Source of the DNA: Epilithonimonas zeae
GTDB taxonomy: Bacteria > Bacteroidota > Bacteroidia > Flavobacteriales > Weeksellaceae
Direction of reading: 5' to 3'
Assembly: GCF_023278365.1 (NCBI RefSeq)
Contig: NZ_CP075338.1
Coordinates: forward strand, 3,162,001-3,226,000
Length of the DNA stretch: 64,000 bases
Part shown: positions 7,439 to 16,254 of the stretch, piece after piece
Numbering within the stretch: position 1 is the first letter of the stretch
Layout of the letters: every line of letters starts with the position of its first letter
Notes under the pieces: model-generated
Seen by the model: only the letters and a program-made list of their open reading frames with translations
Told to the model about the DNA's origin: nothing
Database searches by the model: none
Made by a program: the position numbers and the translations under genes

Positions 7439-8821
7439 TTATATCAGACTTCTGATTTTCGCAATCATATCATCGCCCAATTTATCCGCTTCTTCTTGAG
7501 AAAAAGCTTCGGTATAAATCCTGATAATCGGTTCTGTATTAGATTTTCTCAAGTGAACCCAATTTTCAGCAAAATCAATTTTCACGCCGTCTACTGTTGA
7601 GATTTCTTCGTTTTTATATTCTTCCTGAACTTTGATTAATAAAGCATCAACGTCGATATCCGGTGTCAATTCTATTTTCTTTTTACCCATAAAATAACTT
7701 GGGTAAGTTGCTCTCAGTTCAGAAACGGTTTTGTTTTCTTTAGCCAAATGCGTCAAAAATAAAGCAACGCCTACTAAAGAATCTCTTCCGTAATGTAACT
7801 CTGGATAGATGATTCCACCGTTTCCTTCGCCACCAATGACAGCATTTTTTTCTTTCATTAAATTTACCACATTCACTTCTCCAACAGCACTTGCAAAATA
7901 TTCTGAATCCAGATTTTTAGCAACATCTCTCAAAGCTCGACTTGAAGAAAGATTAGAAATAGCAATACCTTTTTTCAGCTTCAAAAGATAATCTGCAACA
8001 GCAACCAACGTATATTCTTCGCCAAACATTTCACCTTTTTCATCAATCAAAGCTAATCTGTCAACATCTGGATCTACCACGATTCCCATATCTGCACCTT
8101 CTTTTTTTACCAAGTCGCAGATGTCGCCAAGATGCTCTTTCAAAGGTTCCGGATTGTGGGGGAAATGTCCTGTTGGTTCGCAATATAACTTCACAACTTC
8201 AACACCCAATTTTTCCAAAAGTGGTGGAATAGAAATTCCTCCCGTAGAATTAACCGCATCCAAAACTACTTTGAATTTCTTAGCTTTTATTGCTTCTACA
8301 TCTACAGTAGGCAATTCCAAAATCTTCTGAATATGAATATCAAAACCGTCTTCTCTGGTTTCATATTTTCCCAGATCATCCACTTCTGCATAATTGAAGT
8401 CTTCATTTTCTGCCAAAGCCAAAACTTCTGCACCGTTTTCTCCGTTGATGAATTCGCCCTTATCATTCAGTAATTTCAAAGCATTCCATTGTTTTGGATT
8501 GTGAGAAGCGGTCAGGATAATTCCGCCGTCAGCATTTAGTTCAGGAACCATTACTTCTACAGTTGGCGTTGTGGAAAGACCTAAATCAATTACATTAATT
8601 CCCAAACCTTGCAATGTAGAAGCGACCAAAGAAGAAACCATTTGACCAGAGATTCTAGCATCTCTTCCGATAACTAGGGTTAAGTTTTTTTTATTTTTAT
8701 TATTCTGAAGCCAAGTTCCGAATGCCGAAGCAAATTTTACCACATCAAGCGGCGTCAAGTTATCATTTACTTTTCCGCCGATAGTACCTCGGATTCCGGA
8801 GATTGATTTTATTAATGACAT
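7439..8821 (-). CDS. glmM: Phosphoglucosamine mutase
   Basis: The 460-residue protein belongs to the alpha-D-phosphohexomutases and should convert glucosamine 6-phosphate to glucosamine 1-phosphate for cell-wall precursor synthesis. The phosphoserine loop TASHNP has its Ser at residue 106. The metal loop DPDVDRLA, the sugar loop GGEGNGG and the phosphate loop RKSNTEPIIRIYTEA are all intact and in order. Phosphomannomutase or phosphoglucomutase activity cannot be excluded from sequence, but the length and SGIRGTIGGKVNDNLTP start are those of flavobacterial GlmM. Confidence 0.9.
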   Translation of the reverse strand: MSLIKSISGIRGTIGGKVNDNLTPLDVVKFASAFGTWLQNNKNKKNLTLVIGRDARISGQMVSSLVASTLQGLGINVIDLGLSTTPTVEVMVPELNADGGIILTASHNPKQWNALKLLNDKGEFINGENGAEVLALAENEDFNYAEVDDLGKYETREDGFDIHIQKILELPTVDVEAIKAKKFKVVLDAVNSTGGISIPPLLEKLGVEVVKLYCEPTGHFPHNPEPLKEHLGDICDLVKKEGADMGIVVDPDVDRLALIDEKGEMFGEEYTLVAVADYLLKLKKGIAISNLSSSRALRDVAKNLDSEYFASAVGEVNVVNLMKEKNAVIGGEGNGGIIYPELHYGRDSLVGVALFLTHLAKENKTVSELRATYPSYFMGKKKIELTPDIDVDALLIKVQEEYKNEEISTVDGVKIDFAENWVHLRKSNTEPIIRIYTEAFSQEEADKLGDDMIAKIRSLI

Positions 8822-8847
8822 TTATTTTAAGGTTTTTTTTCTGATTG

Positions 8848-8855
8848 CAAATGTA
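8848..8855 (-). promoter_or_regulatory. Putative -7 box of glmM
   Basis: TACATTTG on the minus strand lies 26 bases upstream of the glmM ATG. No clear -33 TTG is present at the standard spacing. Confidence 0.45.
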
Positions 8856-8888
8856 TTAAAAAGAAGTGATTTGAGTTTTAACTTAAGA

Positions 8889-9887
8889 TTACAACGCTGG
8901 GATTTTGTCTTTAATTTTATCATAAATTCTCTTCACTTTAGCTGGCGGATTCAATCTATATCCAATAAAAAAGAGAACGTAGAAATCATTTTCATAAATG
9001 TTTGAACCATTATCTTTATAATGATTTCCAGCGTAATTGAACTTGGATCCAAAAAATATTTTCTCTGAATTGTAACCTAAATGAAGTCCGGCGCCAAAGT
9101 TTTGAGTGAAATAGTTAGCTTTATCTCTTTCACTTTGATTGACATCATTTTTATAATTGCTCCATTTTTTTCCCAATCCACCATATAAATAAGGCGCAAT
9201 ATTGATTTTTTCTGTAAGAAGATAATTGTAATGATAACCCAAATCTACACTCAGATCCAAACGTTTTTCACGAGATTTTATATCATTCTGAATGTCGGAG
9301 AATATAACATATTCATAATTGAAAGCAGGAACGAAACTTCCATTGCTTTTCGTTTGCCATTCTTTTTTATAGTAAATTCCTTTCAAGGAAAAATCTTTAT
9401 TAATAATGTAAGAAGTGGAACCTCCGAAGCTCTGAAATCTCAAATTAGGAAAAGTCAAATAAGAATCTCTATTTTTTCTCCAGTTATCAATATAATCCTG
9501 TGTATTTCTCAAATAATAACCTTTGCTGTTTTTGTAAGAAATTGTCTGGATCAAGTTTTTTGGAAAAAATCTGAAAGTATAACTGGTAAAACTGCTTTTT
9601 CCCTTTAGGTGATTATTGTTTCCGATTATAAATTTTGGCGCAAAAGATATGCTTGCACTTACGAATTTGTAATCGACGCCAATCGTTGTATTAATCTGAT
9701 TGTTGAGTGCTAATCTTGGAGTAATGCTTAAGTCTTTGGATATGATGACGAGTTCATTTGTATTCGTATCAATATTTAGCCGAAGCATCAATTTTTCATG
9801 GTAAGAAATCAAATTATTATTAATGCTGTCATTTTGTGCAAGTGTAAAAATGCAGAAATGAAGCAAAATAATAGCAAGAATCCGCAT
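8889..9887 (-). CDS. Putative outer-membrane beta-barrel protein
   Basis: The 332-residue protein begins with a signal peptide ending near LHFCIFTLAQ. It then shows alternating polar and hydrophobic residues with many aromatics, as in a porin-like barrel (for example YKFVSASISFAPKF, YLYGGLGKKWSNY, FYVLFFIGYRL). It resembles flavobacterial DUF4421-type proteins in layout, but I do not assign the family firmly. The last 20 residues are a basic, non-barrel tail. It is transcribed toward glmM and follows the feo operon on the same strand after a 47-base gap. Confidence 0.7.
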   Translation of the reverse strand: MRILAIILLHFCIFTLAQNDSINNNLISYHEKLMLRLNIDTNTNELVIISKDLSITPRLALNNQINTTIGVDYKFVSASISFAPKFIIGNNNHLKGKSSFTSYTFRFFPKNLIQTISYKNSKGYYLRNTQDYIDNWRKNRDSYLTFPNLRFQSFGGSTSYIINKDFSLKGIYYKKEWQTKSNGSFVPAFNYEYVIFSDIQNDIKSREKRLDLSVDLGYHYNYLLTEKINIAPYLYGGLGKKWSNYKNDVNQSERDKANYFTQNFGAGLHLGYNSEKIFFGSKFNYAGNHYKDNGSNIYENDFYVLFFIGYRLNPPAKVKRIYDKIKDKIPAL

Positions 9888-9934
9888 TGTTTAGTTCTAA
9901 TTTTCTAAAACTAAAATACTAAAAACATTCTGGA

Positions 9935-10078
9935 TTAAGAACATCCGCAATCCGGACCGCAGTTTTTTCCTTTGTCTTTCTTAGAAAACGTTTTTGAGAA
10001 TTTTCGGACAATCGCATAAACAGCAGCTAAAACGATAACGCCAACTATAATATATTGTATAAGTAATGAATTGTCCAT
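9935..10078 (-). CDS. FeoB-associated Cys-rich membrane protein
   Basis: This short gene encodes 47 residues. It starts MDNSLLIQYIIVGVIVLAAV, giving one membrane helix (about residues 7-23), then a basic stretch and a cysteine tail with Cys40, Cys44 and Cys46 in NCGPDCGCS. Both size and tail match the FeoB-associated Cys-rich family, whose members sit next to feoB and may bind iron or a redox cofactor as FeoC does in Enterobacteria. It begins seven bases after the feoB stop, so it is the third gene of the operon. Confidence 0.85.
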   Translation of the reverse strand: MDNSLLIQYIIVGVIVLAAVYAIVRKFSKTFSKKDKGKNCGPDCGCS

Positions 10079-10085
10079 TTTAAAA

Positions 10086-12113
10086 TTACTTTAAAATCTG
10101 ATAAACAATCAACGCCGAAAAGTATGCCAAAAAGGTCATTGAAACAGTTTGTAACATTGTCCACTTCAAGCTTCTTGTTTCTCTATAAACTACGGCAATT
10201 GTCGAAATACATTGCATCGCAAATGCATAGAAAATCAAAATCGAAACGCCTGTTGCAAAGCTGAAAACTTTTTCGCCGTTTGGATGAACGTCTAGTCTCA
10301 TTTTCTCGATCAGTTTTCCTTCAGGTGCTTCATCATCCAGACTGTAAAGTGTTGATAATGTACCAACGAAAACCTCTCTTGCTGCAAAACTTGTCAGGAT
10401 TCCAATTCCCATTTTCCAATCATAACCAAGCGGAGCAATCGCAGGCTCCATCGTTCTTCCGATTCTTCCAAGATAAGAATGGTCAAGTGAAGAATCTGTT
10501 GCTAAAACTTCGTTTTTATGTTGTGGCGGACCAAAATAACTCAAAGCCCAAAGAATAATACTGACTGTGAAAATTACTTTTCCGGCTCCCGAAATGAATT
10601 CCCAAACTTTACCCAATACCAATTTGAAATCATATCCGAACAAAGGCATTTTGTAAGTTGGTAGATCCATTACCAAGAAACTTTTAATTTTAGTTTTAAT
10701 GAAACTTTTCAGAACAAATGATGATAACAAAGCCATTAGAAAACCTAACAGATACATTATCATCAAGGCGATTGCTCTGTATTTGATACCATAAAAATTC
10801 TCGTCAGGAATAATCAATCCGATGATAATACTATAAATCGGAAGTCTCGCAGAACACGTCATAAAAGGTGTTACAAGAATCGTAATCAATCTTTCTTTAA
10901 CGTTTTCGATGTTTCTTGTAGACATAATCGCCGGAATTGCACAAGCTGTCCCGGAAACCAAAGGAACGATACTTTTTCCATTGAGTCCGAAAGGTCTCAG
11001 CATTCTATCCATCAGGAAAACAACTCTCGCCATATATCCCGAATCTTCCAAAAGATAAAGGAAATATAAAAGAATTCCAATTTGAGGCGCAAAAACCAAA
11101 ATCCCACCAATTCCCGGAATAATTCCGCTGGAAACTAAAGAATTGATTGGTCCTTCCGGAAGATGCTTACCTGAAAATTCTGATAACCAAGTGAAGAAAT
11201 CCTCAATCCAAGTCATTGGATATTCTGCTAGGAAGAAAACACTTTGGAAAATCAATAATAGGATTAATAAGAAAACAACGTAACCCCAAAATTTGTGAAC
11301 CAAAACTTTGTCCAATTTTTCAGTTAATAACTCTTTTAACTGAGGTTTTTTCTCCGTTATTTCAGAAGTAATTTTATCAATATTCTGATAACGTCTTACC
11401 GTTTCTGTGATTTGTAATCTTTTTGGAACACTACATTTGTTATCTTCCTGAGTGATGATTTCGTGGATATTTTCAATTTTTCCAAGATAAGTGTCGGCTG
11501 CTAACAGTGTCCAGATTTTGTAAAGATTCTTTTCTGAGGTATTAGACGAAATCTTATAAACCAAAGACTTCTGTTCTAATGGAATTTCGAAAGAGTTGGT
11601 CTTGGCAATTTTGAACTCGTTATTGAAAACCGCTTCGCGAACCGTTTCTATTCCAACATTATTTTTGGCGTTAGTCTCAAAAACCGGAATGTTCAGAACC
11701 TCTGAAAGCTTGGAAATATCAATTTTAATCCCTCGTTTTTCAGCTTCATCCACTTGATTGACAACCAAAATCGCAGGAATTCCCAAATCCTGAATCTGCT
11801 GAAAGAGAAGTAAACTTCTTCTCATATTGATTGCGTCGACAATGTAAACAACACCAGAATAATCTTCCTGAATCAGATAACGAGAAAAAATAGCTTCGTC
11901 CTCAGAAGTTGGATAGATGCTGTAAGAACCAGGCAAATCGATAACCTCGACTTCCTCGTTTTTGTAAATGTAATTTCCGGAATGGCTGGCAACTGTAACA
12001 CCAGCATAGTTTCCCGTTTTTTGTTTTCTGTTACAAAGGATATTAAAAAGAGTAGATTTCCCAACATTGGGATTCCCTACCAAAAGAATTTGTTTTTGCT
12101 TTTTGTCCTGCAT
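10086..12113 (-). CDS. feoB: Ferrous iron transport protein B
   Basis: The 675-residue protein is the membrane permease of the Feo system, which imports Fe(II) across the inner membrane. The N-terminal G domain has G1 GNPNVGKS (13-20), the switch region around TVAS, G3 DLPG (59-62) and G4 NQVD. A helical spacer follows, then about eight to ten membrane segments from residue 275, with the Gate repeats around CSARLPIYSIIIG and FAAREVFVGTLST. The length is slightly below the E. coli protein. Its ATG overlaps the feoA stop in TAATG, so translation is coupled. Confidence 0.97.
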   Translation of the reverse strand: MQDKKQKQILLVGNPNVGKSTLFNILCNRKQKTGNYAGVTVASHSGNYIYKNEEVEVIDLPGSYSIYPTSEDEAIFSRYLIQEDYSGVVYIVDAINMRRSLLLFQQIQDLGIPAILVVNQVDEAEKRGIKIDISKLSEVLNIPVFETNAKNNVGIETVREAVFNNEFKIAKTNSFEIPLEQKSLVYKISSNTSEKNLYKIWTLLAADTYLGKIENIHEIITQEDNKCSVPKRLQITETVRRYQNIDKITSEITEKKPQLKELLTEKLDKVLVHKFWGYVVFLLILLLIFQSVFFLAEYPMTWIEDFFTWLSEFSGKHLPEGPINSLVSSGIIPGIGGILVFAPQIGILLYFLYLLEDSGYMARVVFLMDRMLRPFGLNGKSIVPLVSGTACAIPAIMSTRNIENVKERLITILVTPFMTCSARLPIYSIIIGLIIPDENFYGIKYRAIALMIMYLLGFLMALLSSFVLKSFIKTKIKSFLVMDLPTYKMPLFGYDFKLVLGKVWEFISGAGKVIFTVSIILWALSYFGPPQHKNEVLATDSSLDHSYLGRIGRTMEPAIAPLGYDWKMGIGILTSFAAREVFVGTLSTLYSLDDEAPEGKLIEKMRLDVHPNGEKVFSFATGVSILIFYAFAMQCISTIAVVYRETRSLKWTMLQTVSMTFLAYFSALIVYQILK

Positions 12114-12367
12114 TATTCTGAAACTTCTACCTGGATAAATCTTGCTTCTGCTTCTCTCAGGGCGATTTTGGTTTTATCCGAACCATATTCTATATAAAGC
12201 GGTCCGTTAAAAGGAGCTTGATATAGAACTCTGAAAGTGGTTTCCGGAAGCAATCCCATTTCGATGATTTTGGTTGGCATCTGAAGGTTTTCATTATCAT
12301 AACCAAGAATTTTCCCGATTTTATTTTTCGGAAAACAACAGAGTTTATCGATGTGTTTTGTTTGCAA
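12113..12367 (-). CDS. feoA: Ferrous iron transport protein A
   Basis: The 84-residue protein is a small SH3-like FeoA that probably binds the FeoB cytoplasmic domain. It shows the family pattern with EMGLLPETTFRVLYQAPFNG and IALREAEARFIQV near the end. The start codon is TTG: no ATG lies in frame before residue 30, and a TAnnTTTG box 19 bases upstream places the transcript start just ahead of it. A Cys pair (LCCFP) occurs near residue 10. It leads the feoA-feoB operon, usually iron- or oxygen-regulated, but I see no Fur-like palindrome that I can defend. Confidence 0.9.
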   Translation of the reverse strand: MQTKHIDKLCCFPKNKIGKILGYDNENLQMPTKIIEMGLLPETTFRVLYQAPFNGPLYIEYGSDKTKIALREAEARFIQVEVSE

Positions 12368-12386
12368 GACTAAAATTTTTGGACTA

Positions 12387-12394
12387 CAAAGATA
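12387..12394 (-). promoter_or_regulatory. Putative -7 box of the feo operon
   Basis: TATCTTTG on the minus strand fits TAnnTTTG and supports the TTG start of feoA. The -33 region is AT-rich without an exact TTG at standard spacing. Confidence 0.5.
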
Positions 12395-12431
12395 GCTTAT
12401 TTCAAATTAATCTAAATAAGATGTTTGTCAT

Positions 12432-12460
12432 AAAAAAAGCCGGAATTAATTTCCGGCTTT
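12432..12460 (-). terminator. Apparent hairpin terminator between feoA and the GLPGLI gene
   Basis: AAAGCCGGAA (12436) pairs with TTCCGGCTTT (12451). The T run of the minus-strand transcript follows the stem, so it terminates the GLPGLI gene before the feo promoter. Confidence 0.85.
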
Positions 12461-12464
12461 ATGT

Positions 12465-13361
12465 TTATTTTTTCTTTTTCTCTGTAACCTGCTGAACTTC
12501 TATTGGGTTGTCTGTAGATTTGAAGAAATCGTTTAGCATTTTCTCCTGATTCTTCAACATTTCTCCAATGGTAAGGTCGCTTCCTGGCATTTTCATAGAA
12601 AGCATATTTTGCGGAACCTGAGTTCTTACTTCTGCCATCGGATCTTGTTTGAAGGCAGCATAAGCTTTTTCGAATTTATCTTTAGCAATCGTTTTCTTCT
12701 CATTGCTCATCCCGTATTTTGCATTAACTTCTTCAGCGTAAGTGAATTCTTTCCAGTCTTTCACCGATTTGTTACCAGATAATAACCAAGAGTAATTTTT
12801 TTCATCATCTTCAATCTTCACAATTAATCCTGGCAATCCGTAGAATTTGTAAGGTCCATCTTGGAAAGGAATATCAGTTGAGAACCAAGCAGTCCATTTT
12901 CTTCCTCCAAACTCAGTTGTAGCTTTTTGGGTGTTGTAAGTTCCAATTTTTTCTTTGTCAGTCAGGATTTTCCAATCAAATTTTAGACTTTCCTCGTAGG
13001 CAAAAAGATTTCTGTTGATTCTGTCAACGTACATTTCTGCCATTGCAGGATAATTCTTGTAGATTTTATAGGAAAATTTAGGCCATTTTATCATTTTGGA
13101 CATATCCTTGAAGGTTTTTGTTTTCTCCATTTCTTCAACTGCAGATTTGATGATAGAATCTTGCGCAGGCAAAGTAAAATCCTGATAAATCGATTTGTCT
13201 TTAGCAATGTCAAGCGTTGTCATTACTTTATCCAATCTTGTTGAATCTTTTTTCGGTTTATATGTCAGTTCATAGAAGAAACGGTTGGCTGTTTCTTGTG
13301 CGGAAACCATTAATCCTAATAATAACAAAGGAAGAATGACTAATTTTTTGAGAGATTTCAT
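12465..13361 (-). CDS. GLPGLI family secreted protein
   Basis: The 298-residue protein has a signal peptide (MKSLKKLVILPLLLLGLMVS, cleavage near SAQ) and the diagnostic GLPGLI motif in YKFYGLPGLIVKIED near residue 185. GLPGLI proteins are periplasmic or surface proteins confined largely to Bacteroidetes; their function is unknown, and they often accompany TonB-dependent receptors, which are absent here. The tail is rich in Lys. The ATG at 13361 is chosen because the upstream in-frame start at 13385 is TTG and would hide the signal peptide. Confidence 0.9.
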   Translation of the reverse strand: MKSLKKLVILPLLLLGLMVSAQETANRFFYELTYKPKKDSTRLDKVMTTLDIAKDKSIYQDFTLPAQDSIIKSAVEEMEKTKTFKDMSKMIKWPKFSYKIYKNYPAMAEMYVDRINRNLFAYEESLKFDWKILTDKEKIGTYNTQKATTEFGGRKWTAWFSTDIPFQDGPYKFYGLPGLIVKIEDDEKNYSWLLSGNKSVKDWKEFTYAEEVNAKYGMSNEKKTIAKDKFEKAYAAFKQDPMAEVRTQVPQNMLSMKMPGSDLTIGEMLKNQEKMLNDFFKSTDNPIEVQQVTEKKKK

Positions 13362-13420
13362 AATTTCTATATTTTCTGTTTTCAAATAATTAGTGTAAGA
13401 TTATAGAAAATGTTACAGAA

Positions 13421-14170
13421 TTATTGATACATTTTTTTAATTGATTCATTCATCAGTTTATAAATCTTCAAATGCTCTTCATCTGCAATCAAGTCTTCGT
13501 GAAGCTTCAGGACTCTTTCGTCACCTCTTACTGCCGGACCGGTTTGAGCCAATTTTGGTTCCAAATGATGAATCTTCTCAACAGTTTCATCAATCAACGG
13601 AATAAAATAATTGAAATCTAAATTCTGAGAATCTGAAATTTCTTTAGCTCTTGCAAAAAGATGATTCACGAAATTGCACGCAAAAACGGCTGTCAGATGA
13701 ATGTATTTTCTCTTTTTATAGTCTGAGGTTTCGACATTCTCAGAAATAATTGAGGCCAGTTCAAATAATGATTTTTCATCAATCTGATTTTCAGCCTCAA
13801 CGAAAAAAGGGATTTTGGAATAATCCAGATTTTTGGTCTTAGAAAAAGTCTGTAGAGGATAGAAACTTGCTTTCCTATAATTACCTTTCAGTATTTCCAT
13901 TGGCAACGAACCGGAAGTGTGGGCAACTAAAGCATTTTCTTTTTTAATTAATTCAGAAACATTTTCCACGGCAGAATCGGAAACGGCAATAATATAAAGT
14001 TCTGCATCTCCCAATTGATTAGTTGAAAAAGGAATGTTGAATTCAGTCGAAATTTTTAATAATTCAGCTTCATTTCTGCCAAATATCTGATGAATTTCAA
14101 TATTATTTTGCTTAAAAGCTTTCACAAGATGATAAGCTACATTCCCCGAACCGATAATTACTGTTTGCAT
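13421..14170 (-). CDS. Rossmann-fold / DUF2520 protein
   Basis: The 249-residue protein starts with a dinucleotide-binding loop, MQTVIIGSGNVAYHLVKAF, followed by a Rossmann half and a helical DUF2520 half (IHLTAVFACNFVNHLFARA, then AQTGPAVRGDERVLKLH). The layout is that of small NADP-dependent dehydrogenases related to ketopantoate reductase and pyrroline-5-carboxylate reductase. The substrate is not known. A -7 box four bases before its ATG suggests a leaderless transcript. GLPGLI lies 59 bases downstream. Confidence 0.85.
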   Translation of the reverse strand: MQTVIIGSGNVAYHLVKAFKQNNIEIHQIFGRNEAELLKISTEFNIPFSTNQLGDAELYIIAVSDSAVENVSELIKKENALVAHTSGSLPMEILKGNYRKASFYPLQTFSKTKNLDYSKIPFFVEAENQIDEKSLFELASIISENVETSDYKKRKYIHLTAVFACNFVNHLFARAKEISDSQNLDFNYFIPLIDETVEKIHHLEPKLAQTGPAVRGDERVLKLHEDLIADEEHLKIYKLMNESIKKMYQ

Positions 14171-14174
14171 CTAA

Positions 14175-14182
14175 CAAAGGTA
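14175..14182 (-). promoter_or_regulatory. Putative -7 box directly before the DUF2520 gene
   Basis: TACCTTTG on the minus strand ends four bases before the ATG. If this is the promoter, the mRNA starts at or next to the start codon. The same spacing recurs at the helicase and ruvC genes. Confidence 0.5.
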
Positions 14183-14266
14183 ATAATTTGATGAATTGAA
14201 ACCACCTATTAATAGGAAAGGCTTGATTTTGGATAGAGGTTTTCAGAGAAAATTGAAAAAATAATT

Positions 14267-14274
14267 TAACTTTG
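14267..14274 (+). promoter_or_regulatory. Putative -7 box of the ECF sigma operon
   Basis: TAACTTTG fits TAnnTTTG and lies 35 bases before the sigma gene. The -33 position lacks TTG, which is compatible with control by an alternative sigma factor. Confidence 0.4.
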
Positions 14275-14309
14275 GTTTTATTTTTTAATCAAAACAACGA
14301 AACATCTGA

Positions 14310-14867
14310 ATGAAGCTCAAGGATGAGGACATTGTAAAGCTTTTAACTGCACCTCAGACTGTAGAGAAAGGTCTGCGCGCGATGATGGATAACTATCAGA
14401 GTCGCCTTTATTGGCATATCAGACGGTTGATTGTGGATCACGACCAAGCTCAGGATGTTTTGCAGGATACTTTCATCAAGGCGTATCAGAATATTCACCA
14501 GTTCAAGAGTGACAGCAAATTGTACACTTGGCTCTACAGAATTGCAACCAATGAGGCTTTGCAGCAACTCAACAAAATGAACCGGATGAGGAAGACAGAT
14601 GAGGATGCAGAATATTATATGCAGAATCTAGTCGCTGATAATGCTGGAAGAGATGGAGAAGAGATTATGATATTGCTCCAAAAAGCAATTCAGACGTTGC
14701 CAGAAAAGCAGAAGTTGGTTTTCAACATGCGTTATTATGATGATTTACCTTATGAAGAGATTTCGAAGATTTTGGATATGTCCGTTGGAACTTTGAAAAC
14801 CAATTATCATTACGCCAAAGATAAGGTAGAGCAGTATATAAAGGACAATTACTCGGAAGAGTTTTAA
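14310..14867 (+). CDS. ECF-type RNA polymerase sigma factor
   Basis: The 185-residue protein has sigma region 2 (DHDQAQDVLQDTFIKAY and KLYTWLYRIATNEALQQL, residues about 50-95) and region 4 (LPEKQKLVFNMRYYDDLPYEEISKIL with a helix-turn-helix, residues about 130-175). It lacks regions 1 and 3, as expected for group 4 factors. It directs polymerase to stress or envelope promoters; targets are unknown. The next two genes encode a probable membrane anti-sigma factor and a Spy-like periplasmic protein, a common three-part signalling unit. Confidence 0.92.
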   Translation: MKLKDEDIVKLLTAPQTVEKGLRAMMDNYQSRLYWHIRRLIVDHDQAQDVLQDTFIKAYQNIHQFKSDSKLYTWLYRIATNEALQQLNKMNRMRKTDEDAEYYMQNLVADNAGRDGEEIMILLQKAIQTLPEKQKLVFNMRYYDDLPYEEISKILDMSVGTLKTNYHYAKDKVEQYIKDNYSEEF

Positions 14868-14933
14868 AATAATAAGAGAATAATGATGAAATGTTTTTGA
14901 CATTTCATTTGATAAAAAATAAAATAAGAGCAA

Positions 14934-15509
14934 ATGAAAATTGATATAGAAAAACTGAACAGAAAAACACCGTATCCTGAACCTTCGGATGAGTTTTTCA
15001 AAACGCTTCAGGATCAGGTGATTTCGAAAACGATTGGTGAGAAAACTCCTGTCGTTCAGAAAGAAGCAAAAGTTTTCTCTCTGAATTTCAAATGGATGGC
15101 TGCCGCTGCAGTTGTTTTGATTGCGGGACTTACAGCGTTTTTAGGCTTCGATAATTCTTCTGAAACACAGAGCTTTGCTAGTCAAAAACCAATTGTAGAT
15201 TCTGTTTATAATATTAATGAGCCTAAAAGCAATACATCGGAACAATTGGCAAATAACACTGTGACTGAAGATCATCATACAGATGTTATCAAAAAACAAA
15301 ATGTTAAAAATCATCACATCACTTCTGCTAAAGTAAATGTTTCTAATGCAAAATCTTTTAATAATACCGACCGACAAGATTACGCTGTAGAAACTAAAAG
15401 AAAATCTGAGTCAGAAGTGGAGAAGGTTTTAGTGGCTTTTACGCCAGACCAGTTGAAAGACTTAGATAGAAATAGTGAGCAAGATGTTTATCTTGATCTT
15501 TATAATTAA
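14934..15509 (+). CDS. Probable membrane-bound anti-sigma factor
   Basis: The 191-residue protein has about 45 cytoplasmic residues (MKIDIEKLNRKTPYPEPSDE), one membrane helix near residues 52-67 (MAAAAVVLIAGLTAFLGF) and a polar, low-complexity periplasmic tail rich in Asn, Ser and Lys. I do not see a zinc-binding HxxxCxxC anti-sigma motif. Its role is inferred from topology and from lying 66 bases after the sigma gene. The C-terminus, FTPDQLKDLDRNSEQDVYLDLYN, is conserved-looking and may be the sensor end. Confidence 0.65.
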   Translation: MKIDIEKLNRKTPYPEPSDEFFKTLQDQVISKTIGEKTPVVQKEAKVFSLNFKWMAAAAVVLIAGLTAFLGFDNSSETQSFASQKPIVDSVYNINEPKSNTSEQLANNTVTEDHHTDVIKKQNVKNHHITSAKVNVSNAKSFNNTDRQDYAVETKRKSESEVEKVLVAFTPDQLKDLDRNSEQDVYLDLYN

Positions 15510-15526
15510 TAACAAAATAGAGAGAA

Positions 15527-16126
15527 ATGAAAAAATTGTTATTGACTATTTTAATTGCCGGATTCTTTTCTGCTCACACAGTTAGTGGACAAGACAGAAG
15601 ATCCGGGACTACAAATTTAAGGTCTAATTCGGGTTCGAATTCTAGCTTGCGTGGCACTTCTTCATCGTTATCGCCAGTTGGAACTATGCAAAGACAGACC
15701 AATATTCCTAGAACTTCTGAGTGGAGAAGTATGAATACACAGGAGAAAAGAGAAGTGGTGAACAATATGTCTACAAAAGAACGCTCTCTTTTTCTACAAA
15801 AAATGAAGGAAAATATTGTCATCGATGATATTGATATTTCTGCAGATAAACAAGACGAGTTCAAGGCGCTTTATGCTGAATATCAAACCAATCAGAAGCA
15901 GATTAAAGAAAAATTCCTTGTAGAAAATAACATTGGAAATCTTTCGGACGAAGAAGCTACGAGAAGACTTAATCAAAGTTTTGATGTTGGTCAGCAACTT
16001 CTAAACAACAGAAGAACTTATGCTGATAAATTTTTAAAAATTCTTACACCACAACAGGTTCTGAAATTATTCCAGACGGAAGGAAAAATGCGGGAAAAAG
16101 TTCTCGATAAGAAAAACGATAAGTAA
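15527..16126 (+). CDS. Periplasmic Spy/CpxP-like protein
   Basis: The 199-residue protein has a signal peptide ending near HTVSGQ, a Ser/Arg/Gly-rich linker (residues 22-65) and a helical domain. That domain contains an LTPQQ motif near residue 178 (ILTPQQVLKLFQTEGKMREK), the hallmark of LTxxQ proteins such as Spy and CpxP, and heptad-like acidic helices before it. LTxxQ proteins are periplasmic chaperones or stress sensors. It lies 17 bases after the putative anti-sigma gene, so it may be the ligand-sensing or effector partner. Confidence 0.7.
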   Translation: MKKLLLTILIAGFFSAHTVSGQDRRSGTTNLRSNSGSNSSLRGTSSSLSPVGTMQRQTNIPRTSEWRSMNTQEKREVVNNMSTKERSLFLQKMKENIVIDDIDISADKQDEFKALYAEYQTNQKQIKEKFLVENNIGNLSDEEATRRLNQSFDVGQQLLNNRRTYADKFLKILTPQQVLKLFQTEGKMREKVLDKKNDK

Positions 16127-16130
16127 ACAA

Positions 16131-16156
16131 AAAACCTCTAAATCTAGAGGTTTTTC
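16131..16156 (+). terminator. Terminator of the sigma operon
   Basis: AAACCTCTA and TAGAGGTTT form a 9-bp stem with loop AATC and a short T run, just after the stop codon at 16126. Confidence 0.85.
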
Positions 16157-16254
16157 TTATTTTATATTGCACATTCACAAATGTATCCAAATAATTTTCC
16201 TATTCTGCTAAAAATATGTATTTTCGCAAACTGATTATAAACACATAATATAAA

